DNA of 7,415 nucleotides from Acidobacteriota bacterium. Its GTDB lineage: Bacteria; Acidobacteriota; Terriglobia; Acidiferrales; UBA7541. The notes under the pieces were generated by a model. The model worked only from the letters and a program-made list of their open reading frames with translations, ran no database searches and was not told the origin of the DNA. The stretch covers positions 1 through 7,415 of the forward strand of contig QHYF01000131.1 in the NCBI GenBank assembly GCA_003224075.1, in the 5' to 3' direction. The translations under genes were made by a program, and so were the position numbers. This document shows, piece by piece, positions 1 through 4,957 of the stretch. Each line of letters begins with the position of its first letter. The first letter of the stretch is position 1.

Positions 1-2
1 TA

Positions 3-683
3 ATCCGCGCAACGAATAGCCAGAACCCGATGCCGGAAGAGGCGCTGAGGGCAACTGACCGAATCCATCGACAGCTTGAGGCTTCTTTTCAGACGCACAG
101 TTTGTTTTACGACCGTCGCAAAGGGCAATACAAAGACGAAGGGAAGCCGATCACTCAGATCGTCAGCGTCATCGAGGTTCTTCAAGCCATGCTGTCTGTG
201 GTTCTCCAGAAACCGGACGACGCGCGCGCTAGACCTCGCAATTATTTCAAAGACGATAACAAGTACACGTCGATCTTCGGAGAGGATGTCTACGATCTGA
301 CGGTCTATCTCAAGAGTACCGAGCTTGTCAGAAAGGTGGAAGAATTCCTCGACACGCTCGACCTGGAACTTATCCACCAACGCAACCTCAAGTTCTATTT
401 GGCCATGTACGCAGCCTGTATGAAAACTGGCAGTGCATATTGTCCGCCTGGGGAGTTGTTGAAACTTGATCTTTCCTCGTTAGCCCCCGAACTCCTTAAA
501 GACAGCTACGAGCGTGTTTGGGGGCACTATCAAAGATTGGCCGATAAATACAGCGTCAACGGCGAGCGCGACTATGACAGTCTGGCAAAAGGGCCAAATC
601 TGCTTAAGGCTTTGAGTTCGGATTTGAAGAAGCGTCTCCGCAAGAAGATTAGAAAATCAGCAAGGCAGCTCGGTGTCAGATGA
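3..683 (+). CDS. AIPR family abortive phage resistance protein, C-terminal part (5'-partial)
   Basis: The frame is open to the left window edge: the codons before the first ATG (position 30) read IRATNSQNP, so that ATG is internal and the true start lies outside the window. The visible 226 or so residues match the C-terminal half of AIPR proteins (Pfam AIPR, named for putative abortive phage resistance). Diagnostic stretches are ATNSQNP followed by LRATD, then a short spacer and LFYDRRKGQYKDEGKP, then IVSVIEVLQAMLSVVLQKP and DDARARPRNYFK. The tail is strongly basic (DLKKRLRKKIRKSARQ). Full-length family members are several hundred residues, so more than half is missing. The family is associated with phage-defence and restriction-like islands; its biochemical activity is not evident from this part. 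No terminator is obvious after the TGA. The family call is by recall of the motif pattern; fairly sure. Confidence 0.8.
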   Translation: MRATNSQNPMPEEALRATDRIHRQLEASFQTHSLFYDRRKGQYKDEGKPITQIVSVIEVLQAMLSVVLQKPDDARARPRNYFKDDNKYTSIFGEDVYDLTVYLKSTELVRKVEEFLDTLDLELIHQRNLKFYLAMYAACMKTGSAYCPPGELLKLDLSSLAPELLKDSYERVWGHYQRLADKYSVNGERDYDSLAKGPNLLKALSSDLKKRLRKKIRKSARQLGVR

Positions 684-958
684 AACGCTAGGACGCCCGG
701 TGCGCCATTCTTCGCGCAGCGTGGCTTATGTGTCCCGGACTGTTTTGCGAGACAGGGTGGGAAATTCCTCGTATTGAAACCCGCTAAGCCAACGCCGGCT
801 GCCTGAGCTTACTGCGGTCGGCGCAAATCTGGACAGATCGAACCTCTACGCGGACTTCTTCAGTCTGGTACCTCTGAGACGGCGCGAGGTACAGCGTCCC
901 TTTGCGGTGCTGGCAAACGGTACGAGTCTTGGCTTTTTCCTCGACTGTCTTCCGCCGC
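684..958. other. Intergenic region without a recognisable gene
   Basis: About 275 bases lie between the AIPR stop and the brnA stop, which face each other (convergent). Short frames exist on both strands, but none has a family-like sequence or a ribosome binding site. The only structure I see is a perfect 7-bp inverted repeat at 868-892, listed separately. No T-run follows it on either strand, so it is not a standard terminator. Confidence 0.5.
868..892. repeat. Perfect 7-bp inverted repeat
   Basis: The arms GTACCTC (868-874) and GAGGTAC (886-892) are exact complements around an 11-base loop. It lies about 65 bases downstream of the brnA stop. It could fold in the brnA transcript and protect or end it, but no U-tract follows. 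Function unknown; chance is possible. Confidence 0.4.
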
Positions 959-1225
959 CTACGCCCGCCGCCGCTTCCCTTCCATCGCTTCCCGCAAGAG
1001 CTTGTTGATCCTTGTCTGGTAACCACGCCCTTGCCGCTTCAGCCACGCCAGCACATCGGCGTCCACGCGGATCGTCACCGGCCTTTTGATGGGACGGTAA
1101 AACTTCCCCACCACCGCCCCCCTCCATTCCCGCACTTCCGGCGCATCCGTCAAATCGATTTTCTCGTCCGGCATGCGCGCCAGCGCAGCCAGTTCCTTTG
1201 CTTGCTTCCTAGAGGCCTTCTTCAT
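959..1225 (-). CDS. brnA: BrnA-type antitoxin, ribbon-helix-helix (orphan; cognate toxin decayed)
   Basis: This encodes 88 residues from the ATG at 1225. That start is preferred over ATGs 54-57 bases upstream because AGGAAG lies at 1235-1230, leaving six bases from AGGA to the ATG, and because it restores the usual overlap with the toxin gene. The protein matches the BrnA antitoxin family. Residues 21-40 include an IDLTDAPEV segment, residues 48-55 the beta strand KRPVTIRV, and residues 56-81 the two helices with ADVLAWLKRQG and the hallmark GYQTRINKLLREAM. In characterised brnTA loci BrnA dimers neutralise the ribonuclease toxin BrnT and repress the operon through the ribbon-helix-helix domain. 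Here the upstream brnT is broken, so BrnA probably acts only as a DNA-binding protein, or against toxins encoded elsewhere (inference). Confidence 0.85.
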   Translation of the reverse strand: MKKASRKQAKELAALARMPDEKIDLTDAPEVREWRGAVVGKFYRPIKRPVTIRVDADVLAWLKRQGRGYQTRINKLLREAMEGKRRRA

Positions 1226-1357
1226 AGATCTTCCTTTCCCGCGGCGTCGCCTTTCGCGCCCAGACCATCCGCCTTCCATCATTTCCTCCGCCCCTCAGTG
1301 AGCTCTACCCCTGTGTTTTCTTTCTCTTACGCGTCCATTCGAACCAATTCGCCCGTG
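1209..1357 (-). pseudogene. brnT: Decayed BrnT-type toxin gene (internal deletion plus frameshifts)
   Basis: Three BrnT signatures occur in the right order directly upstream of brnA, but in different frames. Minus-strand codons at 1343-1335 read FEW, the near-invariant N-terminal motif of BrnT. After a frame change, 1311-1291 reads GVELTEG, equivalent to the KHGVSFEEA-type segment. After another change, 1268-1212 reads MVWARKATPRERKIYEEGL followed by TAG (1211-1209), matching the family C-terminus (ISARKATRRERK type). In the GVELTEG frame there is also a TAA at about codon 6 after FEW. An intact BrnT is about 90 residues; here only about ten codons separate GVELTEG from ARKAT where about fifty are expected, so the catalytic middle is deleted. 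The TAG overlaps the brnA start by 17 bases, the normal brnT-brnA arrangement. No credible start codon remains; the upper boundary is approximate. Confidence 0.75.
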
Positions 1358-1362
1358 TACGA

Positions 1363-1390
1363 ATACTAGTACTATATATGGACTTGACAA
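1363..1390 (-). promoter_or_regulatory. Candidate brnTA promoter with overlapping palindrome
   Basis: Reading the minus strand, TTGTCA (1390-1385, five of six matches to the -35 consensus) is followed after 16 bases by TAGTAT (1368-1363, four of six). The -10 candidate overlaps the perfect palindrome TACTAGTA (1364-1371), a plausible operator for an autorepressing BrnA. It sits immediately upstream of the brnT relic. The hexamers are imperfect, so this is a suggestion. Confidence 0.35.
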
Positions 1391-1505
1391 GCCTTATCAT
1401 TCATGGTATCGTGAGTCGTGAATTCTCGACTCCATCATCGCCAAATGTGTCTGTGCCATCACAGATTCCCAGTGGCTCGGAACTCCTCTCGAGCCTTTGC
1501 TTCGC

Positions 1506-1533
1506 TTTCAACTTTCAACTTTGGACTTTTGAC
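1506..1533. repeat. Four tandem heptamers (TTTCAAC type)
   Basis: The sequence divides exactly into TTTCAAC, TTTCAAC, TTTGGAC and TTTTGAC. The regular 7-bp period resembles short tandemly repeated repetitive sequences described in other bacteria with many intergenic repeats. No coding role is seen. Confidence 0.7.
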
Positions 1534-1595
1534 CTCTTTCTCCTCAACATTCCAACCTTTCAACCGCATCTCTTTCCTCTCTCCCTCTTCTCCCC

Positions 1596-1622
1596 ATCTC
1601 TGTGCCCTCTGTGTCCTCTGTG
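1596..1622. repeat. Three tandem nonamers (CTCTGTG type)
   Basis: The sequence divides into ATCTCTGTG, CCCTCTGTG and TCCTCTGTG. On the minus strand this is a CACAGAGG-type word, which I recall as a common intergenic phrase in several environmental bacterial genomes. Confidence 0.65.
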
Positions 1623-1660
1623 GTGAAAACTCCTCGTCATTTCGTTCTTCCCTGATCCCT

Positions 1661-1681
1661 CGTCACTCGCCACTCACCACT
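1661..1681. repeat. Three tandem heptamers (CRCCACT type)
   Basis: The sequence divides into CGTCACT, CGCCACT and CACCACT. This third short-period block abuts the first unit of the 28-bp repeat array with no gap. Confidence 0.65.
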
Positions 1682-1848
1682 AACTCCTTTATAATCCGCA
1701 CTTCCGAGACCCCCCTCCCGCAACTCCTTTATAATCCGCACTTACGAGCACCCCTCGGATCTGCGGGAAACAAAGGGCTTATAACTCCTTTAGAATCCGC
1801 ACTTACGAAAAATTCTCCCGTAACCCCTGTAGAATCCGCACTTACAAA
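1681..1848. repeat. Four degenerate 28-bp direct repeats
   Basis: Units lie at 1681-1708, 1721-1748, 1782-1809 and 1821-1848. All share the invariant core AATCCGCACTT, preceded by AAC-x-CCT-x-TA. Start-to-start distances are 40, 61 and 39 bases. Units 2 and 4 are both preceded by CTCCCG, so the array looks like a duplicated pair of unit, short spacer, unit. Spacers are 12, 33 and 11 bases, too short and uneven for CRISPR, and the units differ from one another. A G-rich tract (1851-1865) follows. The array lies downstream of the kinase gene. I recall similar words between genes in acidobacterial genomes, but cannot check this here. Confidence 0.85.
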
Positions 1849-1888
1849 AAGGTGGGGGGTGGGGGTCTACCCAGCAAACGCCGAATTC

Positions 1889-2581
1889 TTATTCCGAGGC
1901 GCCGAGAGGGAGGAAGTATTGGGTGCCTTTGACGGGTTCCTGAAGGCGGCGCAGGAGAAGCTGGAGGTCGTCGCTGCGCTCGACGAAATCAATGTCCGAC
2001 GTGTTGATCACGAGGAGGTCCGAGGCCGCGTAGCGGAAGAAGAAATGTTCGTAGGCGCGCGCGACTTCCTCGATGTATTCGAGGGAGATGCGACCTTCGT
2101 CGCGCGAAGCCTTCTTGACGATGCGGGCGCGGAGGACTTCGGGCTTGGCTTGGAGATAGACGACGAGATCGGGGGCGGGAAGGTCCGCGGTGAAGGCTTC
2201 GTAATAGCGCTCGTAGAGCTTGAGCTCTTCGTCGGTGAGGTTGAGATTGGCGAAGATGCGGTCCTTTTCCATGAGGAAATCGGAGAGCAGCGGGCCGGGA
2301 GCTTCGACGGCGAGGGCTTCACGGAGGCGCTTCTGGCGCTCGATGAGGAAGTACATCTGGGCGCGGAAGGCGGAGCCGGGTTTTGCGCTGTAGAAATCGG
2401 CGAGAAAGGGATTGTCCTCGCAATCATAGATGCGGCGGGCGTGCAGGCGCTCGGCGAGGATTCTGGCGAGGGTGGTTTTGCCGACGCGCAGAGGGCCTTC
2501 AATGACGATGAAACGGGGAAGCTGCGGGCTGCGCTGCGGAACGCGAGCGCGCTGCGTGGCGGCGGAGTCGTTGCCGGGCAT
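1889..2581 (-). CDS. Deoxynucleoside kinase family protein (dNK/dGK-dAK type)
   Basis: The 230-residue protein transfers the gamma-phosphate of ATP to the 5'-hydroxyl of deoxynucleosides, a cytoplasmic salvage step towards dNTPs. After a polar N-terminal extension of about 22 residues comes FIVIEGPLRVGKTT (P-loop, G29 to T37). Next are the CEDNPFL segment (52-60), carrying the acidic residue expected near the catalytic base, AQMYFLIERQKRL (74-86), and SDFLMEKDRIFANLNL (100-115), equivalent to the family's DRS-type region. DLVVYLQAKPEVLRARI (138-154) is followed by a basic LID-like stretch (KKASRDEGR), and the end reads QYFLPLG. The length fits the bacterial family. The ATG at 2581 is the only reasonable start; its ribosome binding site is weak, but a TATAAT promoter lies about 40 bases upstream. 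Substrate preference cannot be read from sequence alone. No partner gene is co-directional and adjacent. Confidence 0.9.
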   Translation of the reverse strand: MPGNDSAATQRARVPQRSPQLPRFIVIEGPLRVGKTTLARILAERLHARRIYDCEDNPFLADFYSAKPGSAFRAQMYFLIERQKRLREALAVEAPGPLLSDFLMEKDRIFANLNLTDEELKLYERYYEAFTADLPAPDLVVYLQAKPEVLRARIVKKASRDEGRISLEYIEEVARAYEHFFFRYAASDLLVINTSDIDFVERSDDLQLLLRRLQEPVKGTQYFLPLGASE

Positions 2582-2619
2582 CGTTGGATGAGCCCCGACG
2601 GAATCGGGTCAGCGCCGCG

Positions 2620-2647
2620 ATTATAGCAGACTCGCGGACAGAGTCAT
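2620..2647 (-). promoter_or_regulatory. Promoter of the deoxynucleoside kinase gene
   Basis: On the minus strand ATGACT (2647-2642, four of six to the -35 consensus) is followed after 16 bases by a perfect TATAAT (2625-2620). Transcription would start near 2613, about 30 bases before the ATG at 2581. This is the best sigma-70-like promoter in the window. Confidence 0.65.
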
Positions 2648-2654
2648 CCGCGAG
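2631..2654. repeat. Perfect 8-bp inverted repeat over the kinase -35 box
   Basis: CTCGCGGA (2631-2638) and TCCGCGAG (2647-2654) are exact complements separated by eight bases. The element spans the -35 hexamer and part of the spacer of the kinase promoter. This is a typical place for a dimeric repressor operator. No T-run follows, so a terminator is unlikely. Confidence 0.7.
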
Positions 2655-2891
2655 GGTGCGCACTCTTGAGGCGGGAAGAGGCAGGGCCAAGAAAGTACAA
2701 ATGTTTTCACTTTTATGGCCAATTTATGGCCTAGTACTGCCGGTTGAAAATGGGCAAACGGAGGGCCTACAAGAATGTACTAACTAAAATGTGACCAATG
2801 GGCCAGTGTCACCTGACCTTTCGGACAGTAGAGTGTCAGGATAGCGAGTGGGGATGGACTTGCATGACCACTTGCGCTACTGAGGTGGCAA
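2655..2891. other. Divergent intergenic region with short repeats, no gene
   Basis: This stretch is AT-richer than its surroundings and separates the divergently transcribed kinase and secreted-protein genes. It holds a 9-bp direct repeat TTTATGGCC (2712-2720 and 2723-2731), the heptamer TAGTACT (2732-2738) and the inverted repeat GTGAC/GTCAC (2791-2795 and 2808-2812). A weak plus-strand promoter is possible: TTGAAA (2744-2749), 18 bases, TACAAG (2768-2773). Small frames here lack any protein character. Confidence 0.5.
2882..2887 (+). promoter_or_regulatory. Ribosome binding site of the small exported protein
   Basis: GAGGTG lies four bases before the ATG at 2892 (six bases from the GAGG core). 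It supports the ATG rather than the upstream CTG at 2880 as the start. Confidence 0.6.
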
Positions 2892-3443
2892 ATGGTCCTT
2901 GCAGCGCTTCTCTTGATTTGCGCAATCCCGCAGGTGGACGACGCAGCGAAGGTGGTTAACGATTCTCCCGCCGTTGCTGCCGACAGCGCTGCCAAAGACG
3001 CTTCTGCCCCTGCCGCGTTGCCTTCCGCGCCTGCACCCAAGATCAAAGCCGATCCAGAGCCCATCGTGCCGAACGCAGCGGCGCTGCCTTTTCAGCCGCT
3101 GAAGCCGGCATTCACACGGCCGCGCGAAACGCCGAGGCAAAGAAAGATGTGGTACGGATTGATGGCGGCGGGACACGCGGGCGCGGCCTTTGACGCCTGG
3201 TCAACGCGCCGGGCGATTTCCGGCGGCTACGGGCAGGAATCCAATCCGCTCCTTCGGCCATTTGCAAATTCAAATGCGATCTATGCGGCAACGCAGGTGA
3301 GCCCGGCGTTCATGGATTTTCTAGGCAAGCGAATGATGGTGAGCCAGAACCGCTGGGTACGACGGTTGTGGTGGGTGCCGCAGGCGGCGGGCGCGGGCAT
3401 GTCATTTGCCGCAGGCGCACACAACATCGGCGTCATGCACTAA
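2892..3443 (+). CDS. Small exported or membrane hypothetical protein
   Basis: The protein has 183 residues. The N-terminus MVLAALLLICAIP is hydrophobic and looks like a signal peptide or anchor, although it has no basic residue before the hydrophobic core. Residues 20-75 are a low-complexity Ala/Pro linker. The conserved part is 82-183: KMWYGLMAAGHAGAAFDAWS, GQESNPLLRPF (114-124), a YAATQVSPAFMDFLG helix (131-145), then WWVPQAAGAGMSFAAGAHN. The pattern of an Asp in the first helix followed by E-x-NPL-x-RP resembles small membrane proteins I recall as acidobacterial hypotheticals; no function is assigned. The start is set by GAGGTG at 2882-2887, four bases before the ATG. A CTG at 2880 would add a basic N-region (LRWQ) but is a rare start. 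It is monocistronic and ends at a strong terminator. Confidence 0.75.
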   Translation: MVLAALLLICAIPQVDDAAKVVNDSPAVAADSAAKDASAPAALPSAPAPKIKADPEPIVPNAAALPFQPLKPAFTRPRETPRQRKMWYGLMAAGHAGAAFDAWSTRRAISGGYGQESNPLLRPFANSNAIYAATQVSPAFMDFLGKRMMVSQNRWVRRLWWVPQAAGAGMSFAAGAHNIGVMH

Positions 3444-3467
3444 AAGGTTCCCCTCAATCCCCCTCTG

Positions 3468-3503
3468 AAAGCGTCCCGACCCACCGGGACGCTTTTGGTT
3501 TTT
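3468..3503 (+). terminator. Intrinsic terminator after the small exported protein
   Basis: A perfect 11-bp stem (AAAGCGTCCCG 3468-3478 with CGGGACGCTTT 3485-3495) closes a six-base loop. The stem is followed by T, GG and five T residues (3496-3503). It lies 25 bases after the stop codon. On the minus strand the same hairpin lacks a T-run, so it acts mainly rightward, but it may still help stop the convergent transcript. Confidence 0.9.
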
Positions 3504-3504
3504 G

Positions 3505-3523
3505 GGCGCAGTTTCTTTGCGCC
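3505..3523. repeat. Small hairpin between convergent genes
   Basis: GGCGCA (3505-3510) pairs with TGCGCC (3518-3523) around seven bases. It is the first hairpin met by the transcript of the minus-strand propeller gene after its stop at 3541. It has no clear U-tract and may be a weak terminator or RNA-stability element. Confidence 0.35.
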
Positions 3524-3540
3524 AGGCGCGCGTGTCCAGG

Positions 3541-4584
3541 CTACTTTCCAACCACAACGATGACGAAGGAATTCGGCTTCATCTTGCCGCGGCGTTCGCC
3601 CGGGGCGGGCGGATCGAAATCTGCGGCGGAGAGGAAAATGTTGTGGGTTTTCAGGTCGAGACCCATGGTGCGGGCGCTCCGCTTCGTGGGAACATTTTCA
3701 ACCACCGTGAATTTGTCAGGAGAGTCTTCGTGGACGACCGTGAGAGTGCCGTCACCGTTGGAGGAGAACGCGAGCTGCGCCGAGGGATCGAAGCCGTTGG
3801 CGTCAACGCCTTCGCCGATGGCGGGAGTCGCGATCACTTTTCCGGAGTCGGCGTCAATGACCGCCATCATTTTGTTTTCGCAACCGGCAAAGAGGCGGCG
3901 AGTCTTCAGGTCCATGGCAAGGCCAGAGGCGGATTCGCAGGGCTTCTGCGGCCAGCGATGCAAAACCTTCAGATCTTTTGCGTCGAAGTGAACAAGCTCG
4001 GAAGTGTCTTCGATGTTGACGTAGATGCCGCCCTTGCCGTCGGCGACGGCGAATTCCGGCTTGCCGCCCAGCGGCAGCGTGCCGACAACAGAGCCGTCGG
4101 CGGCGTTGATGGCGGTGGCGTCCTTGCTTCGGCCGTTCAGGGTGAAAACGCGCTTAGTTACTGAATCGTAAACGATGGCATCGGGATTCGTGCCGGTATT
4201 CACCGTGCCGATGGTCTTGAGCGTCTTGAGATCAAAAATGGTGGCGTTATTGGCGCGGCCGTTGCTGACAAAGCCGCGGCCGAGGTCGGAAGCGATGGCG
4301 ATGCCGTGCACGCCCTGGGTGTCGGGGATGTCGCCAACGACGGCATAAGTGTCGGCATCCAAAACGATAACGTGTGTGCCGCGAGAGACGTAGACGCGGC
4401 GTGCGTCGCTGTCCACGGTCAGGTAGTCCCAGCCTCCCTCACCGCCGATGGGAATGGTTTTGATCACGTGATAGCCGGACGATCCCGGCGAGGGCGTGGC
4501 CGCGCGCGAGAATAAAGCAGCAAGAAAGACGATGGCAAGTGAGAGTGAGCCGGCGATTGCAAGAAAAATGAAATGCTTACGCAT
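3541..4584 (-). CDS. Exported YncE/YVTN-type beta-propeller protein
   Basis: From the ATG at 4584 the protein has 347 residues: basic MRKH, a hydrophobic core (FIFLAIAGSLSLAIVFLAAL), and a likely cleavage after FSRAA near residue 29, so it is probably periplasmic. The rest is a seven-bladed beta-propeller of the YncE/YVTN type. Successive blades show an x-V-Y-V-x or V-F-T-L strand, then a D-A-D or D-L-K-T turn: VDSDARRVYVSRG, DLKTLKTIGTV, TKRVFTLNGRS, DADSGKVIATP and DLKTHNIFLSA. Such proteins usually bind ligands or partners; no catalytic residues or substrate can be named. Two cysteines (216 and 235) may form a disulfide. An in-frame ATG at 4605 adds MPEREKI with no ribosome binding site; the start at 4584 follows GAGAGAGA-like purines and gives a normal signal peptide. 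Long antisense frames across it are shadows. Confidence 0.8.
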   Translation of the reverse strand: MRKHFIFLAIAGSLSLAIVFLAALFSRAATPSPGSSGYHVIKTIPIGGEGGWDYLTVDSDARRVYVSRGTHVIVLDADTYAVVGDIPDTQGVHGIAIASDLGRGFVSNGRANNATIFDLKTLKTIGTVNTGTNPDAIVYDSVTKRVFTLNGRSKDATAINAADGSVVGTLPLGGKPEFAVADGKGGIYVNIEDTSELVHFDAKDLKVLHRWPQKPCESASGLAMDLKTRRLFAGCENKMMAVIDADSGKVIATPAIGEGVDANGFDPSAQLAFSSNGDGTLTVVHEDSPDKFTVVENVPTKRSARTMGLDLKTHNIFLSAADFDPPAPGERRGKMKPNSFVIVVVGK

Positions 4585-4639
4585 GATTTTTTCTCTCTCT
4601 GGCATTGAAGCCGTGGTCTTGGGCTGAAGGCGGCCAATA

Positions 4640-4672
4640 TCTATACAGCGCGGAAGATAAACGCAAGATAAA
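4640..4672 (-). promoter_or_regulatory. Candidate activator-type promoter of the propeller gene with tandem 11-mers
   Basis: On the minus strand two adjacent 11-mers, TTTATCTTGCG (4672-4662) and TTTATCTTCCG (4661-4651), differ at one base. Five bases further on is TATAGA (4645-4640), a four-of-six -10 box. The expected -35 position falls inside the repeats and has no good -35 hexamer. This layout fits a promoter whose weak -35 is compensated by a regulator bound to direct repeats one helical turn apart, as with OmpR/PhoB-type regulators (inference). Confidence 0.4.
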
Positions 4673-4747
4673 TCTGAGGGGCCAGGGCAACGTTCGCCTG
4701 GACATCAGCTTTCTGTCTGCATGACTAGTGCGGGCTCATACTGCGTG

Positions 4748-4770
4748 TAGTACTCCCTTAGTACTTCCCT
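4748..4770. repeat. Tandem TAGTACT-containing repeat upstream of the RHS gene
   Basis: TAGTACTCCCT (4748-4758) is followed directly by TAGTACTTCCCT (4759-4770). Each carries the palindrome AGTACT, and the two palindromes are 11 bases apart, one helical turn. It lies about 190 bases upstream of the RHS start codon. Confidence 0.6.
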
Positions 4771-4775
4771 CAGGT

Positions 4776-4810
4776 GATTCCCCGATGCTTCTTTGAGGGA
4801 TTCCCCCGAT
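4776..4810. repeat. Direct repeat GATTCCCC(C)GAT upstream of the RHS gene
   Basis: GATTCCCCGAT (4776-4786) recurs as GATTCCCCCGAT (4799-4810), 23 bases later, about two helical turns. Each copy is preceded by a related TCAGGT or TGAGG word, so the repeated unit is somewhat longer but imperfect. Confidence 0.55.
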
Positions 4811-4818
4811 TGTCGGAT

Positions 4819-4856
4819 TACGTGAGATTGCTTTACTTTTCCCCCGCTGTCACGTA
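4819..4856. repeat. Perfect 7-bp inverted repeat upstream of the RHS gene
   Basis: TACGTGA (4819-4825) and TCACGTA (4850-4856) are exact complements 24 bases apart, with centres 31 bases apart, about three helical turns. The half-sites face the same side of the helix, as expected for a dimer-bound operator. A weak promoter could lie between and after them: TTTACT (4832-4837), 17 bases, TATTCA (4855-4860). Confidence 0.45.
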
Positions 4857-4948
4857 TTCAGACGGTAACTAACGGCTTCCACGCTCTCAACGGTACGCTC
4901 GAACGGCCTGCCCTAAGCATAGCCGAAGGTTCCGTGGACCCGCAACTC

Positions 4949-4953
4949 GGAGG
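4949..4953 (+). promoter_or_regulatory. Ribosome binding site that sets the RHS gene start
   Basis: GGAGG lies four bases before the ATG at 4958. The alternative GTG at 4934 has no such site and would put a polar stretch ahead of the signal peptide, so 4958 is the start. Confidence 0.75.
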
Positions 4954-4957
4954 CTCG

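Larger units (their letters stand above)
1391..1680. other. Pyrimidine-rich intergenic region with short tandem words, no gene
   Basis: The plus strand is strongly C/T-rich, and no frame on either strand resembles a protein. It contains a perfect 6-bp inverted repeat, GAGTCG (1413-1418) with CGACTC (1427-1432), and the 7- and 9-bp tandem blocks listed separately. The open plus-strand frame that runs from here across the kinase gene is antisense to a real gene and is not counted. Confidence 0.6.

Noticed and set aside
784..1026. 80-codon minus-strand frame downstream of and overlapping brnA
   Set aside because: Its N-terminal half is brnA read in another frame, and the rest shows no domain or conserved pattern.
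959..1282. Longer start for brnA at 1282 or 1279
   Set aside because: A GGAGG precedes these ATGs, but the added residues (MMEGGWSGRERRRRGKGRS) are out-of-frame reading of the brnT 3' end, where the other frame gives the true BrnT C-terminus. The family starts close to the ATG at 1225.
1384..1412. Plus-strand promoter TTGACA, 17 bases, TATCGT
   Set aside because: The -35 is perfect, but the -10 is poor and no plus-strand gene follows for more than 1 kb.
1681..1848. CRISPR array
   Set aside because: Spacers are only 11-33 bases, two of them share CTCCCG, repeats are degenerate, and no cas gene is present.
1851..1876. G-rich tract as a quadruplex or as the kinase terminator
   Set aside because: GGTGGGGGGTGGGGG has only three G-runs, and GGGT-CT-ACCC leaves a two-base loop, so neither a standard quadruplex nor an intrinsic terminator is supported.
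1418..2626. 402-codon plus-strand open frame
   Set aside because: It runs antisense through the deoxynucleoside kinase and begins in the repeat-rich gap; its composition (long GE/EV-rich runs) mirrors the kinase codons and it matches no family.
3502..4164. 220-codon plus-strand open frame, with another at 3368-3991
   Set aside because: Both are antisense to the beta-propeller gene and include the terminator region; neither has a ribosome binding site or recognisable domain.
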